This document shows positions 44,018 to 53,677 of a stretch of 64,000 nucleotides of DNA, in pieces (positions within the stretch are counted from its first letter, which is position 1; every line of letters starts with the position of its first letter). Both the position numbers and the translations under genes were made by a program. The DNA lies in contig NZ_PYAX01000019.1 in the NCBI RefSeq assembly GCF_003014735.1, positions 62,001 through 126,000 of the forward strand. The letters are read 5' to 3'. The DNA comes from Saccharothrix carnea (GTDB lineage: Bacteria > Actinomycetota > Actinomycetes > Mycobacteriales > Pseudonocardiaceae). A model generated the notes under the pieces. That model ran no database searches. It was not told where the DNA came from and saw only the letters and a list, made by a program, of their open reading frames with translations.

Positions 44018-47000
44018 ATGAGGACCCGGCGCACGACCGAAGCGACAGTGACCGCCACGACCCCCGGCACGCTGCCCGGCTCCGTCCGGTGGACCGAGGC
44101 ACCGCCGCCGGGCCGACCCGGTGCCGCACGCGCGGCGGTGGAGCTGCGCGCGTTGGGCCCGCTCGAAGCGGTGGTCGCCGAACAGCCGGTGGACCTGGGC
44201 ACGCCCAAGCAACGCGCGCTGCTCGCACTGCTGGTCAGCCGGGTCGGCCAGCCGGTGGCGGTGGACGTGATGCTGGAAGCGCTGTGGGCGGGCCACCCGC
44301 CGCCCTCGGCCATCACCTCGTTGCAGGCGTACGTGGCGAATCTGCGCAAGGTGCTGGAACCGCAGCGGGCGCCGCGGACACCGGCGACCGTTTTACGCAC
44401 CTGTTCCCAGGGCTATGTGCTGGACGGCCACGCCGTGGACGTCGACGTCCACCGGTTCGGCGAACACGCCACAGCGGGCTGGCAGGCATTGGAACGGGGT
44501 GATTCCCGGCAGGCGTTGCGCGAGTTCGAGGCGGGGTTGGCGCTGTGGCGGGGGCGGCCCTACTCGGAAGTCGCCGGCGCCACCTGGGTCGCGCCCGAGG
44601 TGGCGCGACTGGACGAATTGCGATTATCAGTGGTCGAAGCGCGTTGCGCGGCACTGCTCGCGGTGGGCGCGCACGAAGTCGCGGTGGCCGAATTGGAAGC
44701 CTTCGTGCAGGCGCACCCACTGCGCGAATACGGCTGCGAACTGCTCACCCTGGCGTTGTACCGCGCCGGGCGGCAGGCCGACGCGCTGAAGGTGCTGCGG
44801 ACCATCCAGATGCGGCTGGCGGAGGAACTGGGCGTCGATCCCCGGCCCGCGCTGAAGCAGCTCGAGCACGAGATCCTGAACCAGTCGCCGACGCTGGACT
44901 GGCAGCCGACCCCGACGCTCGTGGCCACCGACGAGCCCGTCGTCACACACGACGACGCCCCGCCCGCGCCGGTCGCGATCGTCACGACCAGCGCATCCCC
45001 GCCGCCGGTCGCGGACGGTGAGGTCTTCGTCGGCCGCGAGGCGGAACTGCGGCAACTGGCCGACGCGCTGGCCGCGGCCGCGACCGGAAGCGGTCGGGTG
45101 GTCACGGTGTCCGGCGAGCCGGAGATCGGCAAGACCAGCCTGCTGCGGCGGTTCGCCGAACGAGCGGGCGTACCGGTGCTCTGGGGCACCTGCCCGGAGC
45201 ATGTCGACGCACCGCCGCTGTGGCCGTGGGAGCAGGTGCTGCGCGCCGCGGTCACCCACTTCCCGCCGGCCTCGACGCCGGAACCGGTCGCACGGCTGCT
45301 GGACGGTGACCGGCGGCCGGCGGACGACGCCGACGTGGCCGGTGCCGAGCTGCGCCGGTTCGAGGCGATCGTCCACTACCTCACCGCCGCGTCGGACGCG
45401 GCGCCGTTCGCGGTGGTGCTCGACCACCTGCACCGGGCGGACCCGTGCTCGCTGCGGTTGCTGGCGCACCTGGCGGAGTCCGTGCCGGCGAGCCGGCTGC
45501 TGCTGGTCGTGTCCTACCGGTCGGAGGAGGCGGCGGTCCTGTCCCGGACGTTGGCCGCGTTGGCCCGCGCGGAGATGACCCGGATCGAGCTCACCGGCCT
45601 CGACCTGCGCCAGACCCGGAGCCTGGCGTGCGCCGTCCTCGGCCGCGAGGTCGGCGGGCGCACCGCGCAGGAGCTGTGGGCCCGCACCGAGGGCAACCCG
45701 TTCTTCCTGCGGGAACTCGTCAAGCTGTTGACCAGTGAGCAGCGCCTGGACCAGCCGCACACGGTGCCGGTGCCCGTGCCGGTGCGCGAAGTGGTGCTGC
45801 GACGCGTCGCCCGGCTGCCCCGGACGGCGGCCGAGCTGTTGACGGTGGCGGCCATCGCCGGTCGGCAGTTCGACATCGAGGTCGTCGCCGAGGTCGCGTC
45901 GGTCGACGTCGAGGCGGCGCTGGAAGCCCTCGACACGGCGGTCGCGGCGGGGCTGGTGGTGGAGGAGCAGCAACGGCTGGGCTGGTTCCGGTTCACCCAC
46001 GCCCTGACCGCCGAGGTGCTGTACGGGACGACCGGGCGGCTGCGCCGTGCGCTGGTGCACCGGCGGATCGGCGCGGCGGCGGCCAAGGCGTGGACCGACA
46101 GCACCGAGCGGGCGGCCGAGATCGCCCGGCACTGGCTGCCCGCCGCCGAACTCGACCCGTCCGCCGCCGCGCAGGCCGCCGCCCACGCCGCCACCGCGGC
46201 CCGCGTCGCCGACACCGAGCTCGCACCCGAGGACGCGGCACGGCTGTGGCGGCAGGCCGTGGCCGCCGCCGACCTGGCCGGCCAGGACGACGTGGACCGG
46301 CACCCGCTGCTCGTCGGCCTGGGCGCGGCCCTGTACCGGGCCGAGGACTTCCGCGACGGGCTGGCGGTGTTCAGCCAGGCGATGGAGGACCTCCTCGCGG
46401 CACCCGGCGCACCGGACACGTCCCGGCTCGTCACCACCGCGCTCGCGGCCGTGGCCGAGTTCGACCTGGGGTCCACCGGCCGGGGTGAGGTCGACCAACG
46501 GCTCGTCGACGTGCTGCAACGCGCACGGCCGCACGTCACGGACCCCGTCCAGCACGCGCTCCTGCTGTCCTGCCTGGCCGTCGCCCGCCGCCACGACGGT
46601 GACGCGGCGGGCCGGGCCGCGCTGTCGGACGAAGCCCTGGCCATCGCGTGGCTCTCGACCGAGAACGCGGAGCTGGCCCAGCTCCTGCACCTGCGCGCCG
46701 TGGCGCTGGACGGGCCCGACCACCTCGACCAGCGCCTCCAAGCGGCCACCGAGCTGCTGGCGCTGCCGGACCTGCCGCCGTCGACCGAGGCGCGGGCCAG
46801 GCGGATCCGGGCCCAGGTGCTCGTCGCCCTCGGCCGGGTCGGCGAGGCCGCCGCCGAACTGGACCGAGCGGCCGAGTACGCGGAGCGGCGCAGCCCGGCC
46901 CTGGCGACCCGGCTGCGCTGGTCCCGGGCCGGTTTGCTGCTGCTCGGCGGTCGTTGGGCGGAAGCCGACGAGTTGAGCCTGACGACCTACGACCGGTGTG

Positions 47001-47548
47001 CCCGGATGTCCTGGGCCGACGCCCGGTTCAACCGCGCGATCCAGCGCTGGGAGGCCGCGTACCTCACCGGTGAGGGACGGCACCTGGTCGACGAGCTGCG
47101 CGCCACCGCGGAATCGTCCGGCCGGCCCGCGTTGCAGGCCGTGCTGGTGATGGCGCTGGTGGAGGCGGGCCGGATGCGGGACGCCCGCATCGCCCTGCAC
47201 CGCTTCCCGCGCGGGCCGGAAGAGGACCACCTGTGGCTCTACGGCCGCTGCTGGGCGCTGCTGGCCGCGGCACGGCTCGGCGAGACCGAACTGGTGGCCC
47301 GGTGGCGGGCCCGGCTGCTGCCCTACCGCCACCTGACGTGCTCGGCGCCGGATCTGGTGATCAGCGGGTCGGTGGCCTACTTCACCGCCGAGGCGGCCCT
47401 GGCCCTCGGCGACCCGGACGCGGCCCTGGCCGACCTCGCCGTCGCCACCGACACGATCCGGCGGATCGGCGCCGTGCCGTGGCTGGCGAAGGTGCGTGGC
47501 GCGGTCGAGCTGGCCCGCCGGTTCGAGGTGATCTCCGCACCCTGCTGA
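44018..47548 (+). CDS. Large SARP regulator: OmpR-type HTH, BTAD, ATPase and TPR-like region
   Basis: 1176 residues. After about 40 poorly conserved residues comes a winged HTH (ELRALGPLEAVV...LGTPKQRALLALLVSR), then the bacterial transcriptional activator domain (about 145-290), a linker, an ATPase domain from about 340 with Walker A GEPEIGKTS, and a long helical TPR-like C-terminus. This is the AfsR/large-SARP layout. It precedes a polyketide locus whose promoters carry 11-bp phased repeats, the known SARP target geometry, so it is the likely pathway activator. Confidence 0.92.
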   Translation: MRTRRTTEATVTATTPGTLPGSVRWTEAPPPGRPGAARAAVELRALGPLEAVVAEQPVDLGTPKQRALLALLVSRVGQPVAVDVMLEALWAGHPPPSAITSLQAYVANLRKVLEPQRAPRTPATVLRTCSQGYVLDGHAVDVDVHRFGEHATAGWQALERGDSRQALREFEAGLALWRGRPYSEVAGATWVAPEVARLDELRLSVVEARCAALLAVGAHEVAVAELEAFVQAHPLREYGCELLTLALYRAGRQADALKVLRTIQMRLAEELGVDPRPALKQLEHEILNQSPTLDWQPTPTLVATDEPVVTHDDAPPAPVAIVTTSASPPPVADGEVFVGREAELRQLADALAAAATGSGRVVTVSGEPEIGKTSLLRRFAERAGVPVLWGTCPEHVDAPPLWPWEQVLRAAVTHFPPASTPEPVARLLDGDRRPADDADVAGAELRRFEAIVHYLTAASDAAPFAVVLDHLHRADPCSLRLLAHLAESVPASRLLLVVSYRSEEAAVLSRTLAALARAEMTRIELTGLDLRQTRSLACAVLGREVGGRTAQELWARTEGNPFFLRELVKLLTSEQRLDQPHTVPVPVPVREVVLRRVARLPRTAAELLTVAAIAGRQFDIEVVAEVASVDVEAALEALDTAVAAGLVVEEQQRLGWFRFTHALTAEVLYGTTGRLRRALVHRRIGAAAAKAWTDSTERAAEIARHWLPAAELDPSAAAQAAAHAATAARVADTELAPEDAARLWRQAVAAADLAGQDDVDRHPLLVGLGAALYRAEDFRDGLAVFSQAMEDLLAAPGAPDTSRLVTTALAAVAEFDLGSTGRGEVDQRLVDVLQRARPHVTDPVQHALLLSCLAVARRHDGDAAGRAALSDEALAIAWLSTENAELAQLLHLRAVALDGPDHLDQRLQAATELLALPDLPPSTEARARRIRAQVLVALGRVGEAAAELDRAAEYAERRSPALATRLRWSRAGLLLLGGRWAEADELSLTTYDRCARMSWADARFNRAIQRWEAAYLTGEGRHLVDELRATAESSGRPALQAVLVMALVEAGRMRDARIALHRFPRGPEEDHLWLYGRCWALLAAARLGETELVARWRARLLPYRHLTCSAPDLVISGSVAYFTAEAALALGDPDAALADLAVATDTIRRIGAVPWLAKVRGAVELARRFEVISAPC

Positions 47549-47552
47549 CCAC

Positions 47553-47589
47553 GCGGCCGGTGCCCGTGCGAGGCACGGGCACCGGCCGC
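47553..47589. terminator. Bidirectional hairpin between SARP and aminotransferase genes
   Basis: A perfect 17-bp stem (47553-47569 with 47573-47589) and a 3-nt GAG loop, filling the gap between two convergent genes. Confidence 0.85.
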
Positions 47590-47593
47590 GGCA

Positions 47594-48742
47594 CTACACC
47601 CGGGTCGAGGCGTGGGCGCGGAGCGCGACGCGCAAGCTCGCCACGACGCGTTCGACCTGGTCCAGGCTCAGCTCGGCGTGCATCGGGACGGCGAACTGGC
47701 GCCGGAAGAGGTCCGCCGAGGTCGGGCACTGCTGCTTCGCCTCGTACACGGGCTGCAGGTGGCTGGCCCAGGTGCCGTGCCCGCAGCCGATCCCCTGGGC
47801 ACGCAGGTCGGCGGCGACCCCGGCGCGGTCCACGTCCGGGTCCAGCGTCAGCAGGTAGGACTGCCAGGCGTGGGTGCGGTCCGAGGGCACGTGCGGCAGG
47901 GTGACGAGATCCTCGTCGGCGAGCAGCTCGGCGTACCGGGCCGCGACCGCGCGCCTGCGTTCCAGCAGCTCGCCGATGCGGCCCAGCTGCACCAGCAGGA
48001 TCGCGGCGGCGATGTCGGACAGCTTGTAGTTGTAGCCGATCCCGGTGAACTCGGGGATCGGCAGGCCGACCACCTGCGCCTTGTCGAAGATGCTGCCGAT
48101 GCCGAACGACGACCGCAGCCGCGCACCGGCCGCGAGCGCCGGGTCGGCCGTGAGCAGCGCACCGCCCTCGCCGCTGGTGATGCCCTTGCGCCCGTGGAAC
48201 GACAGGCAGGCCACCGGCGCCAGCGCGCCCGCCTCCTGTCCCCGGTACGTCGCGCCGACGGCACAGGCGGCGTCCTCGACGAGGAACAGCCCGTGGCGTT
48301 CCGTGATCGCGTTCAGCTCCGCGTAGTCGGCGGGCAGCCCCACGGTGTCCACCGCGATCACGCCGACCGTGCGCGGGGTGATGAGTGCCTCCACCGCCGC
48401 CGGGTCCACCGTGCCGGTGTCGGCGCGCACGTCGGCGAAGACGGGCACCCCGCCGACGTAGTGCACCGCGTGGGCCGGGGCCGGGAACGTGTAGTCGGCG
48501 ACGATCACCTCGTCGCCCGGCTCCACGCCGAGTTCGAGCAGGGCCAGGTGGAGCGCGGAGCCGCAGTTGTTCAGCGCGACCGCGTCACCGACGCCGTAGC
48601 GCTCGATCAGCGCTGCCTCCAGCGCCTTGCCCTTCGGGCCCTGACCGGCCTGCCAGCCGGAGGCGAACACCTCCGCGACGGCCGCCAGCTCCTGCTCGCC
48701 CAGGCTCGCCTTGACGAGGGGGATCGGGTCCACCGCGGTCAC
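47594..48742 (-). CDS. DegT/DnrJ/EryC1-family PLP aminotransferase
   Basis: 382 residues. PLP-binding residues include D157 in LVEDAACAVGA and K186 in SFHGRKGITSGEGG. The family usually aminates keto-sugars, but homologues beside RppA and a cupin in furaquinocin/naphterpin-type clusters (Fur3/NphE type) carry out oxidative transamination of a hydroxynaphthoquinone to 8-amino-flaviolin. No deoxysugar genes are nearby, favouring the naphthoquinone role. GTG start overlaps the cupin stop by 4 bp. Last gene of the rppA-cupin-aminotransferase operon. Confidence 0.88.
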   Translation of the reverse strand: MTAVDPIPLVKASLGEQELAAVAEVFASGWQAGQGPKGKALEAALIERYGVGDAVALNNCGSALHLALLELGVEPGDEVIVADYTFPAPAHAVHYVGGVPVFADVRADTGTVDPAAVEALITPRTVGVIAVDTVGLPADYAELNAITERHGLFLVEDAACAVGATYRGQEAGALAPVACLSFHGRKGITSGEGGALLTADPALAAGARLRSSFGIGSIFDKAQVVGLPIPEFTGIGYNYKLSDIAAAILLVQLGRIGELLERRRAVAARYAELLADEDLVTLPHVPSDRTHAWQSYLLTLDPDVDRAGVAADLRAQGIGCGHGTWASHLQPVYEAKQQCPTSADLFRRQFAVPMHAELSLDQVERVVASLRVALRAHASTRV

Positions 48743-49296
48743 CTCTCGCTCACCAGTGGCGCGCCTACGTGCTCGAGTGCGGGCGGTTCGTAGCGCAGCG
48801 GCGTGATCTGCTTGACGTCGTAGCGGTCGCGCAGCCGTTGCACGGCCTCGGGGTCCACGTCGTCACCGGCCGCGAAGATCTCGCAGATCTCCTCGAAGTA
48901 CCGCTCGTGGTCGGGTGCCGGGTAGCTCTGGAACAGCATGCGCGTCGGCTTGTCGGTGGGGTTGCGGAACGCGTGCGGCGTGCCGGTCGGGACGAACATG
49001 CAGCTACCCGTGCCGGCCCGGACGACCCGGTCGCCGTTCGGCGATTCCCAGTCCTGCCAACGGTCCCCCTTGCGCTCGACCGGTTCGAACGCCAGGAGCT
49101 CGAGCTCGCCGTCGAGGATGTAGAAGAACTCGCCGGTGCGCTCGTGGACGTGCGCGCCGACGTCGAACCCGGGCGGCACCACCACCTCGAAGGTCGACAC
49201 GGCGGAGCCGTCCGCGCCGGTGACCTTGAAGGTGACGTCCTGCGCCTTCGTGGTCAGCTTCCGACCCTGGCCTGGTGGGACGATCAGGCCGTCCAT
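48739..49296 (-). CDS. Cupin-fold oxygenase, MomA-like
   Basis: 185 residues. A single cupin with metal ligands H49, H51 and E56 (AHVHERTGEFFYILDGE) and H108 in VPTGTPHAF. Cupin monooxygenases of the MomA type oxidise tetrahydroxynaphthalene to flaviolin or mompain; the gene lies directly between the THN synthase and the aminotransferase and overlaps both (13 and 4 bp). The C-terminal 60 residues are helical. Role assigned by context plus metal site. Confidence 0.82.
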   Translation of the reverse strand: MDGLIVPPGQGRKLTTKAQDVTFKVTGADGSAVSTFEVVVPPGFDVGAHVHERTGEFFYILDGELELLAFEPVERKGDRWQDWESPNGDRVVRAGTGSCMFVPTGTPHAFRNPTDKPTRMLFQSYPAPDHERYFEEICEIFAAGDDVDPEAVQRLRDRYDVKQITPLRYEPPALEHVGAPLVSER

Positions 49297-50417
49297 GTGG
49301 CTTGCCTCCCTGCGTCGTGCGCGAAGTCCCGCTCGGAGTGGATCGCCGACGCACCACGTCGGCCCGGGATGTCGACGGCCCAGCGGCCCACCGCCATCTC
49401 CGCGGTGATGCCCGGGCCGAACCCCGCGATCACGCCGGTGGCCCCGGGCGTGACCAGGTCTTCCTCGAACAGCCTGCGCAGCGCGTCCAGGACGACCGCG
49501 CTGGCGATGTTCCCGTGCTCGGTCAACGTCGCCCAGCTGTGCCGGAACGCGGTGCGGTCGACGCCGAGGAACTTGCTCAGGTCGTCCAGGATCCGCGGCC
49601 CGCCCGCGTGGATGATGTAGAAGTCGAGGTCGGCGACGTCCCAGCCGTGGTCGGAGGCCAGCTCGCGCAGCACGGGGGCGAGCGGTTCCATCGTCCCGGG
49701 CACCCGGCGGTCGAGCTGGAAGTGGAAGCCGGTGGACCGCACCGCGTAGGAGATCCACTCCTCGGTGTTCGGGATGAGGTAGGAGGCGTTGCGCTCCAGC
49801 GACACACCGGTGCCACCGCTGCCCCGCACCACGGCCGCCGCGACCGCGTCGCCGAACAACCCATCGGACAACAGCGAACCCACGCCGTCGTCATCCGGCT
49901 GGTAGCACAGCGAGCACAGCTCGCAGGAGACGATCAGGACGTTGGCCTCGGGGTAGGCGGTGCAGAAGTCGTGGGCCCGGCCGATCGCCGCGCCACCGGC
50001 CGCGCAACCCAGCTGCGCGATGGGGATCTGGCGGGTGTTGGACCGGAAGCCCATGGTGTTGATCAGCCACGCGGTCAGCGACGGCATCAGGAAACCGGTG
50101 CACGACACGTAGATGATGGCGTCCACGTCGTGCGCCACGATGCCGGCGTTGGCCAGGGCCTCCTCGATGACCTCGGGGCAGCGCTTCTTGGACTCGATCT
50201 CGTAGATGCGGTTGCGCTCCTCGAAACCGGGGTGGCGCAGGGTCTCCTCGATGGGCTGCACGATGTGCCGCTTCAGCACGCCCGTGTTCTGGATCAACCT
50301 CAGCGCCAGCGGGAGCTGCGGCTTCCCTGCGTGCACCCTCTCGGCGAACTCCAGGGTCTGTTCCATGGTGATCACGTGTTCCGGCACGCGCACCGACGGC
50401 TTGCACAAGATGGGCAT
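49284..50417 (-). CDS. rppA: Type III polyketide synthase, 1,3,6,8-tetrahydroxynaphthalene synthase
   Basis: 377 residues, closely similar to Streptomyces RppA over its whole length (PEHVITMEQTLEFA, VYVSCTGF-like YVSCTGFLMPSLTAW, RVPGTMEPLAPVL). The catalytic triad falls at exactly the RppA positions: C138 (AQLGCAAGG), H270 (IIHAGGPR) and N303 (HGNIAS). It condenses five malonyl-CoA to THN, which oxidises to flaviolin. First gene of a three-gene overlapping operon, expressed from a promoter with three 11-bp phased SARP repeats. Confidence 0.95.
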   Translation of the reverse strand: MPILCKPSVRVPEHVITMEQTLEFAERVHAGKPQLPLALRLIQNTGVLKRHIVQPIEETLRHPGFEERNRIYEIESKKRCPEVIEEALANAGIVAHDVDAIIYVSCTGFLMPSLTAWLINTMGFRSNTRQIPIAQLGCAAGGAAIGRAHDFCTAYPEANVLIVSCELCSLCYQPDDDGVGSLLSDGLFGDAVAAAVVRGSGGTGVSLERNASYLIPNTEEWISYAVRSTGFHFQLDRRVPGTMEPLAPVLRELASDHGWDVADLDFYIIHAGGPRILDDLSKFLGVDRTAFRHSWATLTEHGNIASAVVLDALRRLFEEDLVTPGATGVIAGFGPGITAEMAVGRWAVDIPGRRGASAIHSERDFAHDAGRQATWTA

Positions 50418-50538
50418 GTCTGGCCGCAACCCCCTGCACGTAAGAGTGGTCCTCGAAACCCCGACGCCACCCGTCTGCGGAACAGCGTGGTGCGGCTGCG
50501 ACGGCGCGGTTCGAGGGTCGGCTCGGGCATACGCCCTG

Positions 50539-50582
50539 ACTGTCCCCCATCGCGCTTGTGATCGACTTGGCGCGGGCTTCTC
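50539..50582 (-). promoter_or_regulatory. SARP-type operator and -10 of the rppA operon
   Basis: On the minus strand: GAGAAG (50582-50577), GCCAAG (50571-50566), CACAAG (50560-50555), each 11 bp apart, then 10 nt and GACAGT (50544-50539) as -10. Same geometry as three other promoters in the locus. Confidence 0.8.
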
Positions 50583-50663
50583 GCGCCACCAAGGCTTTCC
50601 GGTGCGCCGCAGGGCCGCCGGGGACCGTGCGCGGTGATCCGTTCGGCCGGTCGCGGCCGCTGC

Positions 50664-50729
50664 GCCAAGGTGCCGCCAAGTCGGGGCCAACCCGTTCGAC
50701 AGTCCCGGCCAAGTCCGGGTGTCGATGCT
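50664..50729 (+). promoter_or_regulatory. SARP-type operator and -10 of the ligase-methyltransferase operon
   Basis: GCCAAG at 50664, 50675 and 50708, GCCAAC at 50686: all on one 11-bp register (the 50697 position is degenerate). Ten nt after the last repeat comes GATGCT (50724-50729). The stretch from 50701 is nearly repeated at 56745. Confidence 0.85.
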
Positions 50730-50890
50730 AGGGCGGGCAGCGCGAAGGCCAGGTCGCCGCGATCACGTCGTGCCCGGTTCTCGGCGAGCGGTGCGGCCGC
50801 ACCTCGGCGCTCGCCCGCGCGTGCCCTCGCGCTCCGCCGAGCCGGTGACGGCCCGACTCCTCGTCGAACACCCGGAAGGAGCAAGTCTGG

Positions 50891-52477
50891 ATGAAGGGGT
50901 CCATGATCCACGACTCGATGTGGAAGCGCGGTCTCTACCCCGGCATCGTGCCGGAGGTGGCCGCCGCCAGGAACGGTTCGACGCCGCTCACCCTCGACCA
51001 CGACCTGGACGTGCTGCCCGAGGCCGGTCGGCGGATGACCGTGGCCGACCTGGCCGGTCACGTGGACGACCTGGCCGGGCGCCTGTGGGCGGCCGGTGTC
51101 CGGCCCGCGGAGCACGTCGCGATCTACAAGACCGCCAACTTCGACGCGTGGGTGCTCGCCAGCGCGACGTCCCGGATCGGGGCGGTGCCGGTGATGCTGT
51201 CGCCCGCCCTGAAGGGCCCGACCGTGGGCGCCCTGCTCGACCGGCTGGAACGGCCGCACCTGCTCACCGACGTGCCCAAGCTCGACGGGCCCCTGGCCGA
51301 GGTGCCGCTGGCGGAGCGCACCGCGAGCGTGATCATCGTCGCCGGGAGCAGGCCGGGCACGGCGTCGCTGTCCGAGCTGGCCGGGTCGCCGCGCGTGCGA
51401 CCGGTGTTCCGCGTCCCGGAGGAACCCGCGCTCATCACGCACACCTCCGGCACCACCGGCCTGCCCAAGCTCGTCGTGCACACGCCGCAGAGCATGCGCC
51501 TGCGGTTGCGGCCGCAGCAGTGGCTGCTGGCGTTGATGCGCAACCGGGAGACGGTCGCGATCCACATCCCGTTCGTGCACTCGCGGATGTTCGCCGCGAT
51601 GGCGCTGGCGCTGGTGCGGGCGATGCCCGTGCTGCTGGTCAAGCAGTCCGACCCGGACGCCGTCACCGACCTGTTCCGCGAGCACCGGCCCGGGTTCCTG
51701 GAGGTGCTGCCCAACTCGTTGATGGAGTGGGAGGACCTCGCCGAGGACGAGCGCAAGCCGTTCGCGTCGATCAAGTACTTCAGCACCACCTTCGACGCGA
51801 TCCACCCGCGCACGATCAGCAGGCTGCTCAAGTCGTCCGAACGGCGCTCGCCGCTGTTCTTCCAGATCTACGGCCAGAGCGAGGTCGGCCCGGCCGTCGG
51901 CAGGCCGTACTTCCTGCGGTCGGCGCACAAGGCAGACGGGCGGTGCGTCGGCTGGGCCATGCCGGGCTGCGCGCGGGTCCGCGTGGTGAGCCGGGACGGC
52001 AAGCGCCCGTCCAAGGACAACCCCGGCTTCATCGAGGTCCGCTGGAAGGGCAACGCCCAGACCTACTTCGGCGAGCAGGAGCGGTTCGACGAGAACCTGC
52101 GCGGCAAGTGGTGGCGCACCGGCGACGTCGGCTACTTCACCAAGCTCGGCTGCCTGCACATGCTCGACCGCGAGGTGGACATGATCCCGGGCGTGCAGAG
52201 CAGCCTGGAGGTCGAGGACGTCCTGCTGGGCCGGATCGGCGAGCTGAACGAGCTGGTCGTGGTCACCGGACCGAAGGGCGAGGCGATCCCGGTCGTGTGC
52301 ACCCACGACGACCGGCCGCTGGACCGCGACCGCTGGCGCTCGGCCGTCGCCGACTTCCCGCAGCTGGCCGACCCGATCCAGATCCCGCGGGCGGAGCTGC
52401 CCCGCACCGCCACGATGAAGGTCCAGCGGCTCGAGCTGTCCCGCCGGCTGCAGGACCAGCTGGGGAACCGGGCGTGA
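50891..52477 (+). CDS. AMP-forming adenylating ligase (acyl-CoA synthetase fold)
   Basis: 528 residues from an ATG with GGAAGGAG 9 nt upstream. ANL-superfamily motifs: HTSGTTGLPKL (A3), YGQSEVGP (A5), WWRTGDVGYF (A7). The A8 hinge reads LDREVDMIPG instead of GRxKDxI, while a Lys is kept near the end (ATMKVQRLELSRR). It may activate an acid, or, like CreM-type ligases next to amino-aromatic substrates, act on the amine; no nitrite-forming genes are in the window to support the latter. Co-transcribed with the methyltransferase downstream. Confidence 0.85.
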   Translation: MKGSMIHDSMWKRGLYPGIVPEVAAARNGSTPLTLDHDLDVLPEAGRRMTVADLAGHVDDLAGRLWAAGVRPAEHVAIYKTANFDAWVLASATSRIGAVPVMLSPALKGPTVGALLDRLERPHLLTDVPKLDGPLAEVPLAERTASVIIVAGSRPGTASLSELAGSPRVRPVFRVPEEPALITHTSGTTGLPKLVVHTPQSMRLRLRPQQWLLALMRNRETVAIHIPFVHSRMFAAMALALVRAMPVLLVKQSDPDAVTDLFREHRPGFLEVLPNSLMEWEDLAEDERKPFASIKYFSTTFDAIHPRTISRLLKSSERRSPLFFQIYGQSEVGPAVGRPYFLRSAHKADGRCVGWAMPGCARVRVVSRDGKRPSKDNPGFIEVRWKGNAQTYFGEQERFDENLRGKWWRTGDVGYFTKLGCLHMLDREVDMIPGVQSSLEVEDVLLGRIGELNELVVVTGPKGEAIPVVCTHDDRPLDRDRWRSAVADFPQLADPIQIPRAELPRTATMKVQRLELSRRLQDQLGNRA

Positions 52478-52530
52478 CCCGGACCCCGGCCGCACTTCGC
52501 GACACACGACCAACCGAGGGGATCAGCGCG

Positions 52531-53601
52531 ATGACACCGGACGCAACGCTGGCGCGACTTCGTGACTACATGGTGGGACCCGCGCGGTTCATGAACCTGC
52601 TGTCCTGCTTCGAGCTCGGCATCGTCGACGCGCTGCGGGAGCAGCCGGGGCAGACCGCCGTCGACCTCGGCAAGGCGGTCGGCGCCAAGCCGGACGCGGT
52701 GGAGCAGCTGCTGCACCTGCCGGTCAAGGAGGGTTTCATCGCCTACGACGGCGAGTCCGGCGGCTACTCCCTCGACGCGCTCGCCGACGTGCCCGTGCCC
52801 GACCTCAAGCGGGCGCTCGCGTACATGAACCTGATCAAGGTCGTGGCGTTGCGGCAGTTGTTCCACCTGACCGACAGCGTGCGGACCGGCACGGTCGTCG
52901 GGCTCAAGGAGCTGTACGGCTACGAGGGCACCCTGTACGGGGCCGTGGAGCAGCACCGGGACCTGCGCGACGCGTGGTCGACGCTGATGGACAAGGTGAC
53001 CGAGCGCATCGACCCGTGGTTCTTCGACAACGTCGACATCCCGGCCGGTGCGCAGGTGCTCGACCTCGCCGGCAACACCGGGCTCGGCGCGATCCACACC
53101 TACCGGCACAAGGCGTCGCCGGGGCTGCACGTGACGACGTTCGACCTGCCCGAGAAGGAACGGGAGTGCCTGGAGAACTTCCGGGCCAACGGCGTGGCCG
53201 AGCACTGCTCGTTCATCGGCGGCAACGTCTTCGAGAACATCCCGCAGGGCTACGACGTGGTGCTGATCAAGCACTTCCTGGACATGTTCGACCAGGACGA
53301 CGTGTTCCGGATCCTCGACGGCGTGCACCGGTCGCTCAACGACGGCGGGCAGGTCCACGTGATGGTGCCGGTCTACCCCGAGGACATCACGGACACCGAC
53401 AACTACAACGTGGACTTCTTCCCCGCGTTCTTCCTCGGCGCCACCATGGGCCAGGGCGGGCCGCAGAAGCTGTCGACCTACCGGCGCTGGCTGGAGGAGC
53501 GCGGGTTCACCGTGACGCGGGCGATCGCCAAGGACCCGGCGGAGATCCCGAAGGACGTCATCCCCGTGCCGGGCATCCTGTCCGCGACGAAGAACCCCTG
53601 A
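52531..53601 (+). CDS. SAM methyltransferase, copy 1 of a duplicated pair
   Basis: 356 residues. An N-terminal winged-helix dimerisation domain (about 1-100) precedes the SAM domain with motif I D178-L-A-G-N-T-G184, an unusual form of DxGxGxG, and motif II TTFDLPEKE. Family resemblance is to the class of small-molecule O/C-methyltransferases; in 8-amino-flaviolin pathways the corresponding step is C-methylation of the naphthoquinone. The paralogue at 56945 has the same length and a 57-bp stretch of identical DNA. Confidence 0.88.
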   Translation: MTPDATLARLRDYMVGPARFMNLLSCFELGIVDALREQPGQTAVDLGKAVGAKPDAVEQLLHLPVKEGFIAYDGESGGYSLDALADVPVPDLKRALAYMNLIKVVALRQLFHLTDSVRTGTVVGLKELYGYEGTLYGAVEQHRDLRDAWSTLMDKVTERIDPWFFDNVDIPAGAQVLDLAGNTGLGAIHTYRHKASPGLHVTTFDLPEKERECLENFRANGVAEHCSFIGGNVFENIPQGYDVVLIKHFLDMFDQDDVFRILDGVHRSLNDGGQVHVMVPVYPEDITDTDNYNVDFFPAFFLGATMGQGGPQKLSTYRRWLEERGFTVTRAIAKDPAEIPKDVIPVPGILSATKNP

Positions 53602-53605
53602 GCCG

Positions 53606-53648
53606 ACGCGGAACGCGGCCGTCCTGGTGGGACGGCCGCGTTCCGCGT
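53606..53648. terminator. Bidirectional hairpin between convergent methyltransferase genes
   Basis: A perfect 19-bp stem (53606-53624 with 53630-53648) with a TGGTG loop, starting just after the stop of the first methyltransferase. Confidence 0.85.
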
Positions 53649-53677
53649 TGCGGGGTTCGGTGTCGTCGGGTTCGGCG

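Noticed and set aside
47594..48742. Sugar aminotransferase of a deoxysugar pathway
   Set aside because: No dehydratase, epimerase or nucleotidyltransferase for sugars is nearby, and the gene overlaps the THN-synthase operon; kept only as a less likely alternative.
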